Of a stretch of 64,000 bases of DNA, positions 26,423 to 36,114 are shown one piece after another. This stretch comes from Polynucleobacter rarus (GTDB lineage Bacteria; Pseudomonadota; Gammaproteobacteria; Burkholderiales; Burkholderiaceae): the NCBI RefSeq assembly GCF_003072505.1, contig NZ_NTGB01000001.1, positions 1,971,955 through 2,035,954 on the forward strand. The letters run 5' to 3'. A model generated the notes under the pieces. That model had not been told where the DNA came from. It did not search any database and was given only the letters and a program-made list of their open reading frames with translations. Position 1 is the first letter of the stretch, and each line of letters opens with the position of its first letter. The position numbers were made by a program, and so were the translations under genes.

Positions 26423-28120
26423 TTAAAACAGGAAATAGCGCTGTGCTAATGGCAGAACTTTTGCTGGCTCACATGTCAAATCGAGGCCATCAGCTAAAAC
26501 TTGATATGTTTCCGGATCAACTGAAATATTAGGTTGCCAGTCGTTCAGTATCATGTCTGACTTTTTAATATTTCTAGTTGATTTGACAGGTTCTAGGGTT
26601 TTCTTAAGACCTAAGGAATGGACTTCAGGATTATCCATCGCACTTTGAGAGACAAAAGTGAGTGAAGTTTTTAATCCACCACCGAAGGCTCCAAACATAG
26701 GGCGATAATGCACTGGTTGCGGTGTTGGAATAGATGCATTAGGATCCCCCATCGCTGCAGCTGCAATCATGCCCCCCTTAAGAATGATGCTAGGTTTCAC
26801 ACCAAAAAAGGCCGGCTTCCAAATAACCAAATCTGCTAATTTACCTTTTTCAATCGAACCTACAACATGAGAAATACCATGAGTAATAGCAGGATTAATC
26901 GTATATTTAGCGATGTAGCGTTTTACTCTAAAGTTATCAGCGCTTTGATCCGTCGCCAAACTACCTCGCTGCAATTTCATCTTGTGAGCAGTTTGCCAAG
27001 TCCGCATGATGACTTCGCCCACTCTACCCATTGCCTGACTATCAGAACTCATCATTGAGAAGGCGCCAAGGTCATGCAAAATATCCTCTGCTGCAATCGT
27101 TTCGCGTCGAATCCGACTTTCTGCAAATGCAATATCCTCAGCAATTGATGGATCCAAATGATGACAAACCATCAACATATCTAAATGCTCATCAATGGTA
27201 TTAACGGTATAAGGCATGGTAGGATTGGTTGAAGAGGGTAAGACATTTGCTAAACCAGCGGCACGAATAATATCTGGCGCATGACCACCTCCAGCTCCCT
27301 CAGTATGGAAAGTATGAATCGTACGATCCTTAAATGCAGCAATTGTTGCTTCCACAAATCCTGACTCATTCAATGTGTCCGTATGAATAGCAACCTGCAC
27401 ATCCATCTCATCAGCTACAGTTAAACAGCAGTCAATTGCAGCGGGGGTTGTGCCCCAATCCTCATGTAATTTCAGACCGATTACCCCAGCTTGAACTTGT
27501 TCTTTTAATGGTCCAGGTAAGCTTGCATTACCTTTACCTAATAAGCCAATATTCATTGGAAAAGCTTCGATAGCACTGAGCATTGAGTGAATATGCCAAG
27601 GGCCAGGCGTGCAGGTAGTGGCAAATGTACCAGTTGCTGGACCGGTGCCGCCACCGATCATTGTCGTGACCCCACTCATGAGAGCTTCTTCAATTTGTTG
27701 AGGGCAGATAAAATGAATATGGGAGTCAATGCCACCCGCTGTAATAATCATGCCCTCACCTGCAATGACTTCTGTACCAGGGCCAACTACAATCGTAATA
27801 CCAGGTTGGATATCTGGATTTCCGGCCTTACCGATACCGCTAATGAACCCATTTTTGATACCGATATCCGCTTTGACAATACCCCAATAATCTAAAATTA
27901 AAGCGTTAGTAATAACTGTATCTACACAATCTTTCGTGAGACGTTGACTTTGCCCCATCCCATCGCGAATGACTTTGCCCCCACCAAACTTTACTTCTTC
28001 ACCATAAATAGTAAAGTCTTTTTCTACTTCAACCCATAAATCGGTATCCGCCAAACGGACATGATCACCAACCGTTGGACCATACATTTCAGCATATGCT
28101 TTTCTGGATATTTTGACCAT
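26423..28120 (-). CDS. ureC: Urease alpha subunit UreC
   Basis: 565 residues. All nickel-site residues are in place and keep the numbering of the Klebsiella enzyme: His134, His136, the carbamylated Lys217, His246, His272 and Asp360. The mobile flap has Cys319-His320 (V-C-H-H-L). It hydrolyses urea to ammonia and carbamate. It shares one base with ureB and is 9 bases before ureE. As an intact catalytic subunit within the purine island, it should consume the urea released by allantoicase and ureidoglycolate lyase. Confidence 0.98.
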   Translation of the reverse strand: MVKISRKAYAEMYGPTVGDHVRLADTDLWVEVEKDFTIYGEEVKFGGGKVIRDGMGQSQRLTKDCVDTVITNALILDYWGIVKADIGIKNGFISGIGKAGNPDIQPGITIVVGPGTEVIAGEGMIITAGGIDSHIHFICPQQIEEALMSGVTTMIGGGTGPATGTFATTCTPGPWHIHSMLSAIEAFPMNIGLLGKGNASLPGPLKEQVQAGVIGLKLHEDWGTTPAAIDCCLTVADEMDVQVAIHTDTLNESGFVEATIAAFKDRTIHTFHTEGAGGGHAPDIIRAAGLANVLPSSTNPTMPYTVNTIDEHLDMLMVCHHLDPSIAEDIAFAESRIRRETIAAEDILHDLGAFSMMSSDSQAMGRVGEVIMRTWQTAHKMKLQRGSLATDQSADNFRVKRYIAKYTINPAITHGISHVVGSIEKGKLADLVIWKPAFFGVKPSIILKGGMIAAAAMGDPNASIPTPQPVHYRPMFGAFGGGLKTSLTFVSQSAMDNPEVHSLGLKKTLEPVKSTRNIKKSDMILNDWQPNISVDPETYQVLADGLDLTCEPAKVLPLAQRYFLF

Positions 28121-28425
28121 TATAGTTTTCCCATCACTAACCCATTAAATCCAAACACCATTTGATCACCGGCTAATTGCACTAATTGAATAGATTTCTT
28201 TTGACCAGGTTCAAAACGAATAGCGGTCCCAGATGCAATATTTAAACGGTAACCTCTCGCTAAATTACGATCAAACTGTAGTGCCGTATTGACCTCAAAA
28301 AAATGGAAGTGCGAGCCAACCTGAATGGGTCGATCACCTGCATTTGCAACGACCAAATCTAACACTTTCCTACCAACGTTAATTTCGATGTCTTCACCAC
28401 TTGCCCTAATCTCTCCTGGAATCAT
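28120..28425 (-). CDS. ureB: Urease beta subunit UreB
   Basis: 101 residues, standard length. It opens with I-P-G-E-I and has the conserved stretch [15 protein letters not shown]. It forms the structural beta chain of the (alpha-beta-gamma)3 enzyme. Its last base is the first base of the ureC start codon context, so translation is probably coupled. ureJ separates it from ureA. Confidence 0.97.
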   Translation of the reverse strand: MIPGEIRASGEDIEINVGRKVLDLVVANAGDRPIQVGSHFHFFEVNTALQFDRNLARGYRLNIASGTAIRFEPGQKKSIQLVQLAGDQMVFGFNGLVMGKL

Positions 28426-28434
28426 TTGTTCACC

Positions 28435-29010
28435 TCAAACAGTTTGAATAAGGGCAATGGCACCAATAAAGCCAGAAGCCAAAGTAAAGTAGCGTATAAA
28501 TTGACTAAATTTCTTAGAGATAAACTTACAGAGTAAAAAACCAATCGAATGAATCACAACAGTAGAGAGAATTAATCCAGAAATAATTGCTGGCTGATTA
28601 CTCGGCAACTCTAAACCGTGGGCTAAGCCATGAATCAAACCAATACCACCGAAGATGGCTATTAGGAAATTAAAAGAAATCGTTTTATTAAAAATATTGA
28701 TCACAGATAACAAGATCAAGGTCATGAGTGTTGCTTGATTAATCCAGTTAGTTGCATCATAAATAAAATTAAAACTTGCGCCAGCTACAGCTGCTATCGT
28801 AAATCCACTAACAAAAACTATCGGTAATAAGATACCCTTTTTAAGGGTGTAGGAATTCACCATCATGCCAATCACTAACATCGTTAATAAGTGATCCCAA
28901 CCTAAGATAGGGTGCATGAAAGCACCCATAAAATTCTCACCATGGCCGGGGTGAGCATATATCAAGCCTGAAAATAAAAGACCAGAAGCAAGAATAATAA
29001 TTTTTTTCAT
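28435..29010 (-). CDS. ureJ: HupE/UreJ-family membrane protein, probable nickel permease
   Basis: 191 residues. An N-terminal signal-like helix is followed by H-P-G-H-G, then H-P-I-L-G-W-D-H, the H-x5-D-H nickel motif of the HupE/UreJ family, and six or so membrane helices, with G-L-A-H-G-L-E in the middle. It most likely brings in nickel for urease. It is inserted between ureA and ureB (8 and 9 base gaps), an order less common than ureABC in a row. Confidence 0.92.
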   Translation of the reverse strand: MKKIIILASGLLFSGLIYAHPGHGENFMGAFMHPILGWDHLLTMLVIGMMVNSYTLKKGILLPIVFVSGFTIAAVAGASFNFIYDATNWINQATLMTLILLSVINIFNKTISFNFLIAIFGGIGLIHGLAHGLELPSNQPAIISGLILSTVVIHSIGFLLCKFISKKFSQFIRYFTLASGFIGAIALIQTV

Positions 29011-29018
29011 GATTAATC

Positions 29019-29321
29019 CTATTGAATGGGTTGATGAACTGTAACTAATTTGGTGCCGTCTGGAAAAGTAGCTTCAATTTGAATTTCAGGAATCATTTCT
29101 GGAATACCATCCATCACATCCTGTGCTTTTAAAATCGTCGTACCAAAGTGCATCAGCTCAGCAACTGATTTGCCGTCTCTTGCACCCTCCATAATGGCCG
29201 CAGAAATAAAGGCAACTGCTTCAGGGTAATTTAATTGAAGACCTCGCGCTTTACGTCTCTCAGCCAATAGGGCTGCTGTAAATATGAGTAATTTATCTTT
29301 TTCTCTTGGCGTTAATTCCAT
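29019..29321 (-). CDS. ureA: Urease gamma subunit UreA
   Basis: 100 residues with the invariant opening [11 protein letters not shown], then the L-N-Y-P-E-A and G-A-R-D-G-K-S-V segments. It is the smallest structural chain. It is 15 bases after ureD and 8 bases before ureJ. Confidence 0.97.
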   Translation of the reverse strand: MELTPREKDKLLIFTAALLAERRKARGLQLNYPEAVAFISAAIMEGARDGKSVAELMHFGTTILKAQDVMDGIPEMIPEIQIEATFPDGTKLVTVHQPIQ

Positions 29322-29336
29322 GAATCCATTTTTCCT

Positions 29337-30212
29337 TTAAGTTTTCCAGATACGCAGTGGAGACGCTTGAATACCGGTAATTCTCTCCCTAGCGTATAAC
29401 CAAATTTGAATAAAACAATTCCTTAAATACTCTACCTCATCTGATAAGCCACGAACAAGAATTAATCCGCATTGTTCGTCGATCTGAATTCTTGTAACTC
29501 CAACCCGTAATGTGTCATCCCAACTAAGGAGTTCGGCAATTTCTTCCAGCAACTCTTCGCTAGCTGAGGGCGAACTCAACCACATCGTGCCAAAGACTGG
29601 AAAGCCATCTAAACCGCAACTTCCATTATAAAAATCATGTTTCGACTCAAGCAATGTCGACTCTACCCAACACAATTCCTCATTAAAGTAATACTCGATA
29701 TCGTTTCTTAGAGTAGCATTTTCCCAACTTTCACCTTGCGCAGTTCTTCCTAACTGGGCAATATCCCACCCGATACAACTTGAAGTTTTATCTTGAGAAA
29801 TGATAATTTGATTATGGGCATTTGAAGAGTTAAAAAAAATATTTTCTTGTGGTAAAAAATCTAAATGGCTGTCAGCTTCAATTTTTATACTGATCTTTTG
29901 CGAAGCTTCCTTTTTATTTGCCTTGTACCATTTCGTCGCACCAGGGGTCGTAATCACGGCCTTAGCATCGTTCTCAATATTTAAATCAATAACTAAATGA
30001 TCTCCACCTGCTATTCCAGCAGGTGGGTGCAAAATGACTGCATGACAAATAGCATCACCCTCGGGATATAAAGACTTTTGCACTAAAAGGGGGCCTGAGT
30101 GTTCTTTATGAGATAAAAGAGTTTTGTTTTTCTCGCTAGAAAAAGAAAAATCTAATCTTAACTTTGCATGCCATGCTAATTGTGTTGATTCCGAATCAAG
30201 CATATTTTCCAT
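29337..30212 (-). CDS. ureD: Urease accessory protein UreD
   Basis: 291 residues, beta-rich. The motif H-P-P-A-G-I-A-G-G-D near residues 60-70 and T-P-G-A-T-K-W-Y are conserved UreD marks. It binds apo-urease and channels nickel from the UreF-UreG complex. It is the first ure gene, 27 bases after urtE, so urea transport and hydrolysis probably share one message. Confidence 0.95.
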   Translation of the reverse strand: MENMLDSESTQLAWHAKLRLDFSFSSEKNKTLLSHKEHSGPLLVQKSLYPEGDAICHAVILHPPAGIAGGDHLVIDLNIENDAKAVITTPGATKWYKANKKEASQKISIKIEADSHLDFLPQENIFFNSSNAHNQIIISQDKTSSCIGWDIAQLGRTAQGESWENATLRNDIEYYFNEELCWVESTLLESKHDFYNGSCGLDGFPVFGTMWLSSPSASEELLEEIAELLSWDDTLRVGVTRIQIDEQCGLILVRGLSDEVEYLRNCFIQIWLYARERITGIQASPLRIWKT

Positions 30213-30239
30213 AGAGTCAAGCTTACGATCTTCTACACA

Positions 30240-30932
30240 TTAAACTGAAACTAATTGCCCAATACCATCTTGATCAATCTCAGAGCCATTTCCTTGGGCA
30301 ATTATTTCTCCCCGACTCATTACAACATATTTGTCAGCAACTTTTTTAATAAAGTCTAAATACTGCTCGATTAATAAGATGGTAATTCCTTGTTCCTTGA
30401 CTAATTTTACGAGTGTCTCACCAATTTGGGTAATGATATTCGGTTGGATGCCTTCAGTTGGCTCATCCAAAATAATGAGCTTTGGTTCACTCATTAAAGC
30501 ACGGCCTATAGCCAACTGTTGCTGTTGCCCACCAGATAAATCACCGCCATTGCGGTGCGACATTTCTTTAAGGATAGGGAATAACTCATAAATCATGCCT
30601 GGAATTTTTTTTGATGACTTTAAGCTCGCCGCACCTACGAGTAAATTTTCTTCAACGGTCAGTCTAGGGAAAATATCTCGGCCTTGCGGAACATAAGCAA
30701 TACCATTTGCGACCCGTTCATAAGAAGGCATTTTGATGATCGACTTCCCTTCTAAAAGAATATCTCCAGACTTAATAGGGACCACACCCATGATAGTTTT
30801 AGACATGGTGGTTTTACCAACTCCATTACGTCCCATGAGAACAGTTAAGGATTCCTTCGGCACTTCAAACGAGACATCTCTTAGTATGTGACTACCGCCA
30901 TAGTATTGATTAATTTGTTGTACTTTGAGCAT
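30240..30932 (-). CDS. urtE: Urea ABC transporter ATPase UrtE
   Basis: 230 residues, LivF-type ATPase. Walker A is G-R-N-G-V-G-K-T-T, the signature L-S-G-G-Q-Q-Q-Q, and Walker B L-I-I-L-D-E-P-T-E-G-I-Q-P, the G-I-Q-P being typical of UrtE. It energises urea import with UrtD. It is 3 bases after urtD. Confidence 0.95.
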   Translation of the reverse strand: MLKVQQINQYYGGSHILRDVSFEVPKESLTVLMGRNGVGKTTMSKTIMGVVPIKSGDILLEGKSIIKMPSYERVANGIAYVPQGRDIFPRLTVEENLLVGAASLKSSKKIPGMIYELFPILKEMSHRNGGDLSGGQQQQLAIGRALMSEPKLIILDEPTEGIQPNIITQIGETLVKLVKEQGITILLIEQYLDFIKKVADKYVVMSRGEIIAQGNGSEIDQDGIGQLVSV

Positions 30933-30935
30933 AAC

Positions 30936-31805
30936 TTATCTACCTAAATAGGATTCAATCACAGCAGGATCATTTTTCACTTGATCCATCGTGCCTTGAG
31001 CCAAAACGGCCCCTTCGGCAAGCACGGTAACAATACCAGTTTGACCGGAAAGTGCACTTACAAACTCCATATCGTGTTCCACCACCACAATGGAGCAACT
31101 ACCGCGTAATTGATTTAATAAATCAGCCAATTGCATCGTTTCTTCATCTGTCATCCCTGCAGCTGGCTCGTCTAACAATAATAATTCTGGTTTTTGCATT
31201 AACAACATACCAATTTCAAGACGTTGTTTTTGTCCATGAGAAAGTGCTCCTGCCGGAATATAAGCTTCACTTTCAAGGCCGATTTGCAAGAGGGTAAGCT
31301 CAATATCTTTAATCGCATTCTGATCTACTTTTGCATTCAAAGCGACTCGCCATGATTTATTTGATTTCCTAGCTAACTCTAGGTTTTCCCAAACTTTTAG
31401 ATTTTCAAATACAGTTGGTTTTTGAAATTTACGCCCGATGCCGATTTGCGCAATTTGCGGTTCTTTTAATTTTAGTAAATCGATTGTTTGTCCTAAAAAA
31501 ACTCTGCCGGATACTTGGGCATTTCTTGGGCCAGTTTTACCAGTGATCACGTCCATCATGGTAGTTTTACCAGCGCCATTGGGGCCAATAATACATCTTA
31601 ATTCGCCACTTAAAATGTCTAAAGTTAAACCTTTAATAGCTTTAAATCCATCGAAGGAAACTACTAAATCTTCAATATATAAAATTTCCCCGTGTGATAA
31701 ATCAATCTTACCTTTTTCAAGAAAATGTCCAGAGTTTCCCTTTGATTCCCACTCAGGTTGAAAATCCACCTTTTCTTCAGATGTTGTTAATTGAGATGTT
31801 TGCAT
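30936..31805 (-). CDS. urtD: Urea ABC transporter ATPase UrtD
   Basis: 289 residues, LivG-type, with an extra N-terminal ~35 residues before the ATPase core. Walker A is G-P-N-G-A-G-K-T-T, the signature L-S-H-G-Q-K-Q, and Walker B L-L-L-L-D-E-P-A-A-G-M-T. The signature H in place of the second G is usual in UrtD. It lies 2 bases after urtC and 3 before urtE. Confidence 0.95.
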   Translation of the reverse strand: MQTSQLTTSEEKVDFQPEWESKGNSGHFLEKGKIDLSHGEILYIEDLVVSFDGFKAIKGLTLDILSGELRCIIGPNGAGKTTMMDVITGKTGPRNAQVSGRVFLGQTIDLLKLKEPQIAQIGIGRKFQKPTVFENLKVWENLELARKSNKSWRVALNAKVDQNAIKDIELTLLQIGLESEAYIPAGALSHGQKQRLEIGMLLMQKPELLLLDEPAAGMTDEETMQLADLLNQLRGSCSIVVVEHDMEFVSALSGQTGIVTVLAEGAVLAQGTMDQVKNDPAVIESYLGR

Positions 31806-31807
31806 TG

Positions 31808-32920
31808 TTATTTCTTTAGTATTTTTTCTTTAATGAGCCCAACGACACCATTCGGGATATATAAGGTAACTAAAACAAATAAGCTTCCTAAAATAAATAA
31901 CCAATATTCCGGGGCCAGTGCAGTGAAAAAAGTTTTAGCCCCATTCACCATAAAAGCACCAATAATCGGTCCGATTAAAGTAGCCCGACCACCTACAGCA
32001 ACCCACACAGCTAACTCAATAGAATTACTTGGGGACATTTCTCCTGGGTTAATAATTCCGACCTGGGGAACATATAAAGCTCCAGCAATTCCACATAAAA
32101 ACGCAGAGAATGTCCAAATAAATAACTTGTATCCCAGGGGGTCATAACCGGAAAACATCACGCGACTTTCAGCATCACGGATCGCCATTGTCACCCGACC
32201 TAATTTTGATTGCACAATTCGTCTGCAAGCAATAAAACCCAAAACTAGCATGGTAAAACTCATCAAAAATAAGACTACTCTAGTACCAGGGTTGGATATT
32301 GAATACCCTAAAATTCTTTTGAAATCCGTAAAGCCATTATTTCCGCCGAAGCCAGTTTCATTTCTAAAAAAGAGTAACATCGCAGCGTAGGTAAATGCCT
32401 GAGTAATGATGGAAAGATAAACGCCTTTAATCCGTGATCGGAATGCAAAAAAACCAAATATAAAAGCAATCAATCCAGGAACTATTAAGATCAATAAAAT
32501 AATCCAGCCAAAATTGTTAGTGCCGTACCAAAACCAAGGTAATTCTTTCCAATCTAGAAAAACCATAAAATCAGGTAACTCAGAATGATATACTCCGTCG
32601 GTACCTATCATCCTCATCAAGTACATCCCCATGATGTACCCACCCAAAGAAAAAAATAGGCCATGTCCTAAGCTGAGAATTCCGCAATATCCCCAAACTA
32701 AATCCAATGCGAGCGCAGCTAATGCAAAACATAATATCTTTCCAACAAGGGTCAATGAATAGGCAGATAAATGAAAAAAGCTACCCTCTGGAATCAACAA
32801 AGAACAAATCGGTACTAAAAGATAAACTAGGCTGGATAGAACTGCTAAAGCAATCCACCATTTTCTATCTAAAATGGGTTCACGCTGGGCAATTTGGAGA
32901 GAGAAGGGTTGTTTCATCAT
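31808..32920 (-). CDS. urtC: Urea ABC transporter permease UrtC
   Basis: 370 residues, LivM-type inner-membrane permease with about nine helices. D-L-V-W-G-Y-C-G-I-L-S-L-G-H-G-L-F-F is the characteristic family stretch near residues 73-90, and the E-A-A-like loop (A-E-S-R) contacts the ATPases. It overlaps the end of urtB by 4 bases. Confidence 0.95.
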   Translation of the reverse strand: MMKQPFSLQIAQREPILDRKWWIALAVLSSLVYLLVPICSLLIPEGSFFHLSAYSLTLVGKILCFALAALALDLVWGYCGILSLGHGLFFSLGGYIMGMYLMRMIGTDGVYHSELPDFMVFLDWKELPWFWYGTNNFGWIILLILIVPGLIAFIFGFFAFRSRIKGVYLSIITQAFTYAAMLLFFRNETGFGGNNGFTDFKRILGYSISNPGTRVVLFLMSFTMLVLGFIACRRIVQSKLGRVTMAIRDAESRVMFSGYDPLGYKLFIWTFSAFLCGIAGALYVPQVGIINPGEMSPSNSIELAVWVAVGGRATLIGPIIGAFMVNGAKTFFTALAPEYWLFILGSLFVLVTLYIPNGVVGLIKEKILKK

Positions 32921-34542
32921 TGCTCCGCACTTCTACCCTTGAGGGCAAACATACCTTGGGGACGTTTTTGAATAAACAAAATAATCATTACTAAAACCCC
33001 AATTTTTGTTAATACTGCACCAATAAATGGTTCACTAAATTTACTTAAAATACCCAAACCAAAGGCGCCTAGGATAGTTCCTGCAAGTTGACCAACACCA
33101 CCAAGTACCACTACCATGAAAGAATCAATAATATAAGTTTGACCTAAATCTGGTCCCACATTACCAATTTGAGATAAAGCACATCCACCCAGGCCAGCAA
33201 TACCAGCACCAAACGCAAAAGCATAACTATCAACCTGACGAGTTCTGACACCTACACAACTTGCCATAGTTCTATTTTGGGTTACAGCTCTAACAAATAA
33301 TCCCATTCGGGTTTTATTCAAAACGAGCCAAGTAATAAACACTACAAAAAGTGCGAAGAAGAAAATAATTAAGCGGTTATAAGGAATCAATAATCCTGGC
33401 AGAATACTTTGCAAAGGCATGAAAGAACCACTCATCCATGACGGATTAGCAACTTCAACGTTTTGCGCGCCAAATAAAAACCTTACCAACTGCATCATTA
33501 ATAAACTCACACCAAAGGTCGCTAATAAAGTTTCTAAAGGACGTCCATATAAATGTCTCAAAACCAAATACTCTAAAACCAACCCTAAGAACGCAGCTGT
33601 TAAAAAAGAAAAAGGGGCTGCAAGTACTAAATAGTATTCAAGGCCACCTGGGAAATGGTTTCTAAAAACAGTTTGCACAATAAAGGTTGCATAAGCGCCA
33701 ACCATTAAAAATTCACCATGCGCCATATTGATTACACCGATGAGGCCATAGGTAATGGCAAGTCCCATCGCAGCTAGTAATAAAACACTACCTAAACTTA
33801 GACCAGTGAAAATATTAGAAACAATCTCGCTACGGGATTTTCTAGATTGATAATCGTGCAAGGCTAATTCGATTGCGACCCTTAAATTTTTATTTGGTTC
33901 AACAAATTCTCCTGAGTCATTTTTCTTCAGCAAACTTTTCAGAAATTCTTGCACCTTGTCGGAACTTGAATTACCCATGGTTTGAATCGCTTTTAGTTTT
34001 TCTTCTTGCGTGCTTGATGAGTAATCTAGTATTGCGATGAGTTCATTAAACTTGGTAATTAGTTCAGGCTTAGTCTCTTTTTCTTTTGCGCTTTTAACAA
34101 TTGCAACATTTAATCCTGTCGTATCAGCAATGAGGGCATTAAGCGATTGTTCTCTGACGAGAGTATCTTTTGAAAGAAGCTTGAACTGACTGGCTGAAGT
34201 TTCAATATCTGATCTTAAAATATTGTTTAAATTAGGACTTTCTAGGGTAGATTCATCGACGGTAACGATTGTCTGACTAATCGGATCAATATAACCTTCT
34301 TTTGTTTTAATAACGACAATTTGTCCGTTACTAAATAAATTTTCATCCTGTAATGCTGCAAGTACTTCAGCAGCTAGCTCAGGGGGAGCTTTAATAATTT
34401 TATTAATACTGGTTTGTTTTGCAGCAAACTCTTCTCCAAAGATTAGAACTAAATCTTTTTGAGTTAAATCAACTGCAAAACTATTTCCAATAAATAGACT
34501 GGTTACCAAAGTTAAAAGGCATTGCAAAACTCGATATTTCAT
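32917..34542 (-). CDS. urtB: Urea ABC transporter permease UrtB with N-terminal extracytoplasmic domain
   Basis: 541 residues. A signal peptide (ending S-F-A near residue 23) leads to a ~220-residue exported region rich in helices, then a LivH-type permease of ~300 residues with G-L-I-G-V-I-N-M-A-H-G-E-F-L-M-V-G and G-G-V-G-Q-L-A-G. The long N-terminal part is normal for proteobacterial UrtB and absent from plain LivH; its role is not established. It lies 55 bases after urtA and overlaps urtC. Confidence 0.94.
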   Translation of the reverse strand: MKYRVLQCLLTLVTSLFIGNSFAVDLTQKDLVLIFGEEFAAKQTSINKIIKAPPELAAEVLAALQDENLFSNGQIVVIKTKEGYIDPISQTIVTVDESTLESPNLNNILRSDIETSASQFKLLSKDTLVREQSLNALIADTTGLNVAIVKSAKEKETKPELITKFNELIAILDYSSSTQEEKLKAIQTMGNSSSDKVQEFLKSLLKKNDSGEFVEPNKNLRVAIELALHDYQSRKSRSEIVSNIFTGLSLGSVLLLAAMGLAITYGLIGVINMAHGEFLMVGAYATFIVQTVFRNHFPGGLEYYLVLAAPFSFLTAAFLGLVLEYLVLRHLYGRPLETLLATFGVSLLMMQLVRFLFGAQNVEVANPSWMSGSFMPLQSILPGLLIPYNRLIIFFFALFVVFITWLVLNKTRMGLFVRAVTQNRTMASCVGVRTRQVDSYAFAFGAGIAGLGGCALSQIGNVGPDLGQTYIIDSFMVVVLGGVGQLAGTILGAFGLGILSKFSEPFIGAVLTKIGVLVMIILFIQKRPQGMFALKGRSAEQ

Positions 34543-34597
34543 TATTTATATCCAACTTTTTTCTAAGGTAACCAGGGTATTACATATTTCTTACTGC

Positions 34598-35857
34598 TTA
34601 CTTCACCATATCTGGCTTACCTTCATTACCGGCAATGAATGGTGACCATGGTTTAGCTCTGATTGTAGTCGGTGTTTTCCAAACCACGTTAAATTGACCA
34701 TCAGCTTTCACTTCACCAATCATGACTGGCTTGTAGAGGTGATGGTTATTACCCATTTCTAAAGTAAAGCCACTTGGAGCAACCACTTTTTGTCCATACA
34801 TCGCTTTACGCACTGCATCAACATCAGTTGTACCTGCTTTTTCAACAGCCGCTTTCCACATCTTCATACCAACAACCGTTGCTTCCATTGGATCGTTTGT
34901 AAGCGGTTTGCCAGCTGTTGGCAATGATTTTGCTTTTGCGTAATCAGCCCATTCTTTTTTGAAGGCATCATTTGCAGGATTTTTAACTGACATGAAATAG
35001 TTCCATGCTGCTAAGTGACCAACTAGTGGCTTTGTATCGACACCACGTAGTTCCTCTTCACCAACTGAGAAAGCAACCACTGGAACATCTTTAGCTTTTA
35101 AGCCAGCATTACCTAATTCTTTGTAGAAAGGTACGTTTGAATCACCATTAATAGTAGAAATCACGGCTGTTTTGCCACCTTGTGAGAATTTCTTGATGTC
35201 AGCTACGATGGTTTGATAATCAGAATGTCCAAATGGAGTGTATTTTTCGTCGATATCTTTCTCATCAACACCTTTAGATTTCAAGAATGCGCGCAAAATC
35301 TTGTTTGTTGTTCTTGGATATACATAGTCAGTACCCAACAACACGAAACGCTTCGCAGCACCACCTTCTTTACTCATCAAATATTCAACTGCTGGAATTG
35401 CCTGTTGATTTGGAGCTGCGCCGGTGTAGAAAACATTCTTAGACATCTCTTCACCTTCGTACTGAACCGGGTAAAATAACAATCCGTTCAATTCTTCGAA
35501 AACTGGCAATGCTGATTTACGTGATACAGAAGTCCAGCAGCCAAACACGACAGCTACTTTATCTTTAGTCAATAATTGACGAGTTTTTTCAGCAAATAAT
35601 GGCCAATTAGAAGCTGGATCAACTACCACGGGCTCAAGTTTACGACCCAAAATTCCACCTGCTTTGTTGATTGCTTCAATTTGCATTAATGCCACATCTT
35701 TAAGCGCAGTTTCCGAAATTGCCATTGTTCCAGATAAAGAATGCAAAATACCAACTTTGATGGGTTCTTTGGACTGTGCCAAAGTTAATTGACTAAAGCC
35801 AATACTTGTTAATGCAGCAGCTAATGCAGTTAACTTAATTAACGATCTACGATTCAT
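34598..35857 (-). CDS. urtA: Urea ABC transporter substrate-binding protein UrtA
   Basis: 419 residues. The signal sequence starts M-N-R-R-S-L-I-K, resembling a twin-arginine signal, and ends near residue 27 (L-A-Q). The mature start E-P-I-K-V-G-I-L-H-S-L-S-G-T-M-A and the A-T-V-V-G-M-K-M-W region are UrtA hallmarks. It binds urea in the periplasm and heads urtABCDE-ureDAJBCEFG. A dyad with a TGGTGCA half-site lies 156 bases upstream, suggesting nitrogen control. Confidence 0.96.
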   Translation of the reverse strand: MNRRSLIKLTALAAALTSIGFSQLTLAQSKEPIKVGILHSLSGTMAISETALKDVALMQIEAINKAGGILGRKLEPVVVDPASNWPLFAEKTRQLLTKDKVAVVFGCWTSVSRKSALPVFEELNGLLFYPVQYEGEEMSKNVFYTGAAPNQQAIPAVEYLMSKEGGAAKRFVLLGTDYVYPRTTNKILRAFLKSKGVDEKDIDEKYTPFGHSDYQTIVADIKKFSQGGKTAVISTINGDSNVPFYKELGNAGLKAKDVPVVAFSVGEEELRGVDTKPLVGHLAAWNYFMSVKNPANDAFKKEWADYAKAKSLPTAGKPLTNDPMEATVVGMKMWKAAVEKAGTTDVDAVRKAMYGQKVVAPSGFTLEMGNNHHLYKPVMIGEVKADGQFNVVWKTPTTIRAKPWSPFIAGNEGKPDMVK

Positions 35858-36012
35858 TTGATAATTCCTTTAAAAAAGTTTTAGAAAATCCACAATAAAA
35901 TTATTTCTCCCTAGGGAAAAACGGCCTACATAGAAAAAGAGTATTTCGAAATTAAATGTTTTTAAATTACAGTTTTATTTTGTTCTTTTGTTCTAGAAAT
36001 TAATCAGAATGA

Positions 36013-36029
36013 TTCAACAAAATGGTGCA
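36013..36029. promoter_or_regulatory. TGGTGCA dyad upstream of urtA (NtrC-box-like)
   Basis: 17 bp matching TGCACYAAAATGGTGCA, the NtrC-type dyad, at 15 positions. It is 156 bases upstream of urtA, a normal enhancer distance. I find no -24/-12 sigma-54 promoter between, so the binding protein is uncertain. Confidence 0.5.
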
Positions 36030-36030
36030 A

Positions 36031-36069
36031 AAAAAAATGAAAGCACCTCAGTTGTGCTTTCATTTTTTT
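36031..36069. terminator. Bidirectional rho-independent terminator
   Basis: TGAAAGCAC (36038-36046) pairs with GTGCTTTCA (36054-36062), flanked by A7 and T7. It ends the leftward ATP-binding gene at 36115 and insulates the urt-ure operon. Confidence 0.93.
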
Positions 36070-36114
36070 CTAAATCGAGATTTGTTAGTTGAAACGTTTT
36101 AAAAAATATTCAGA

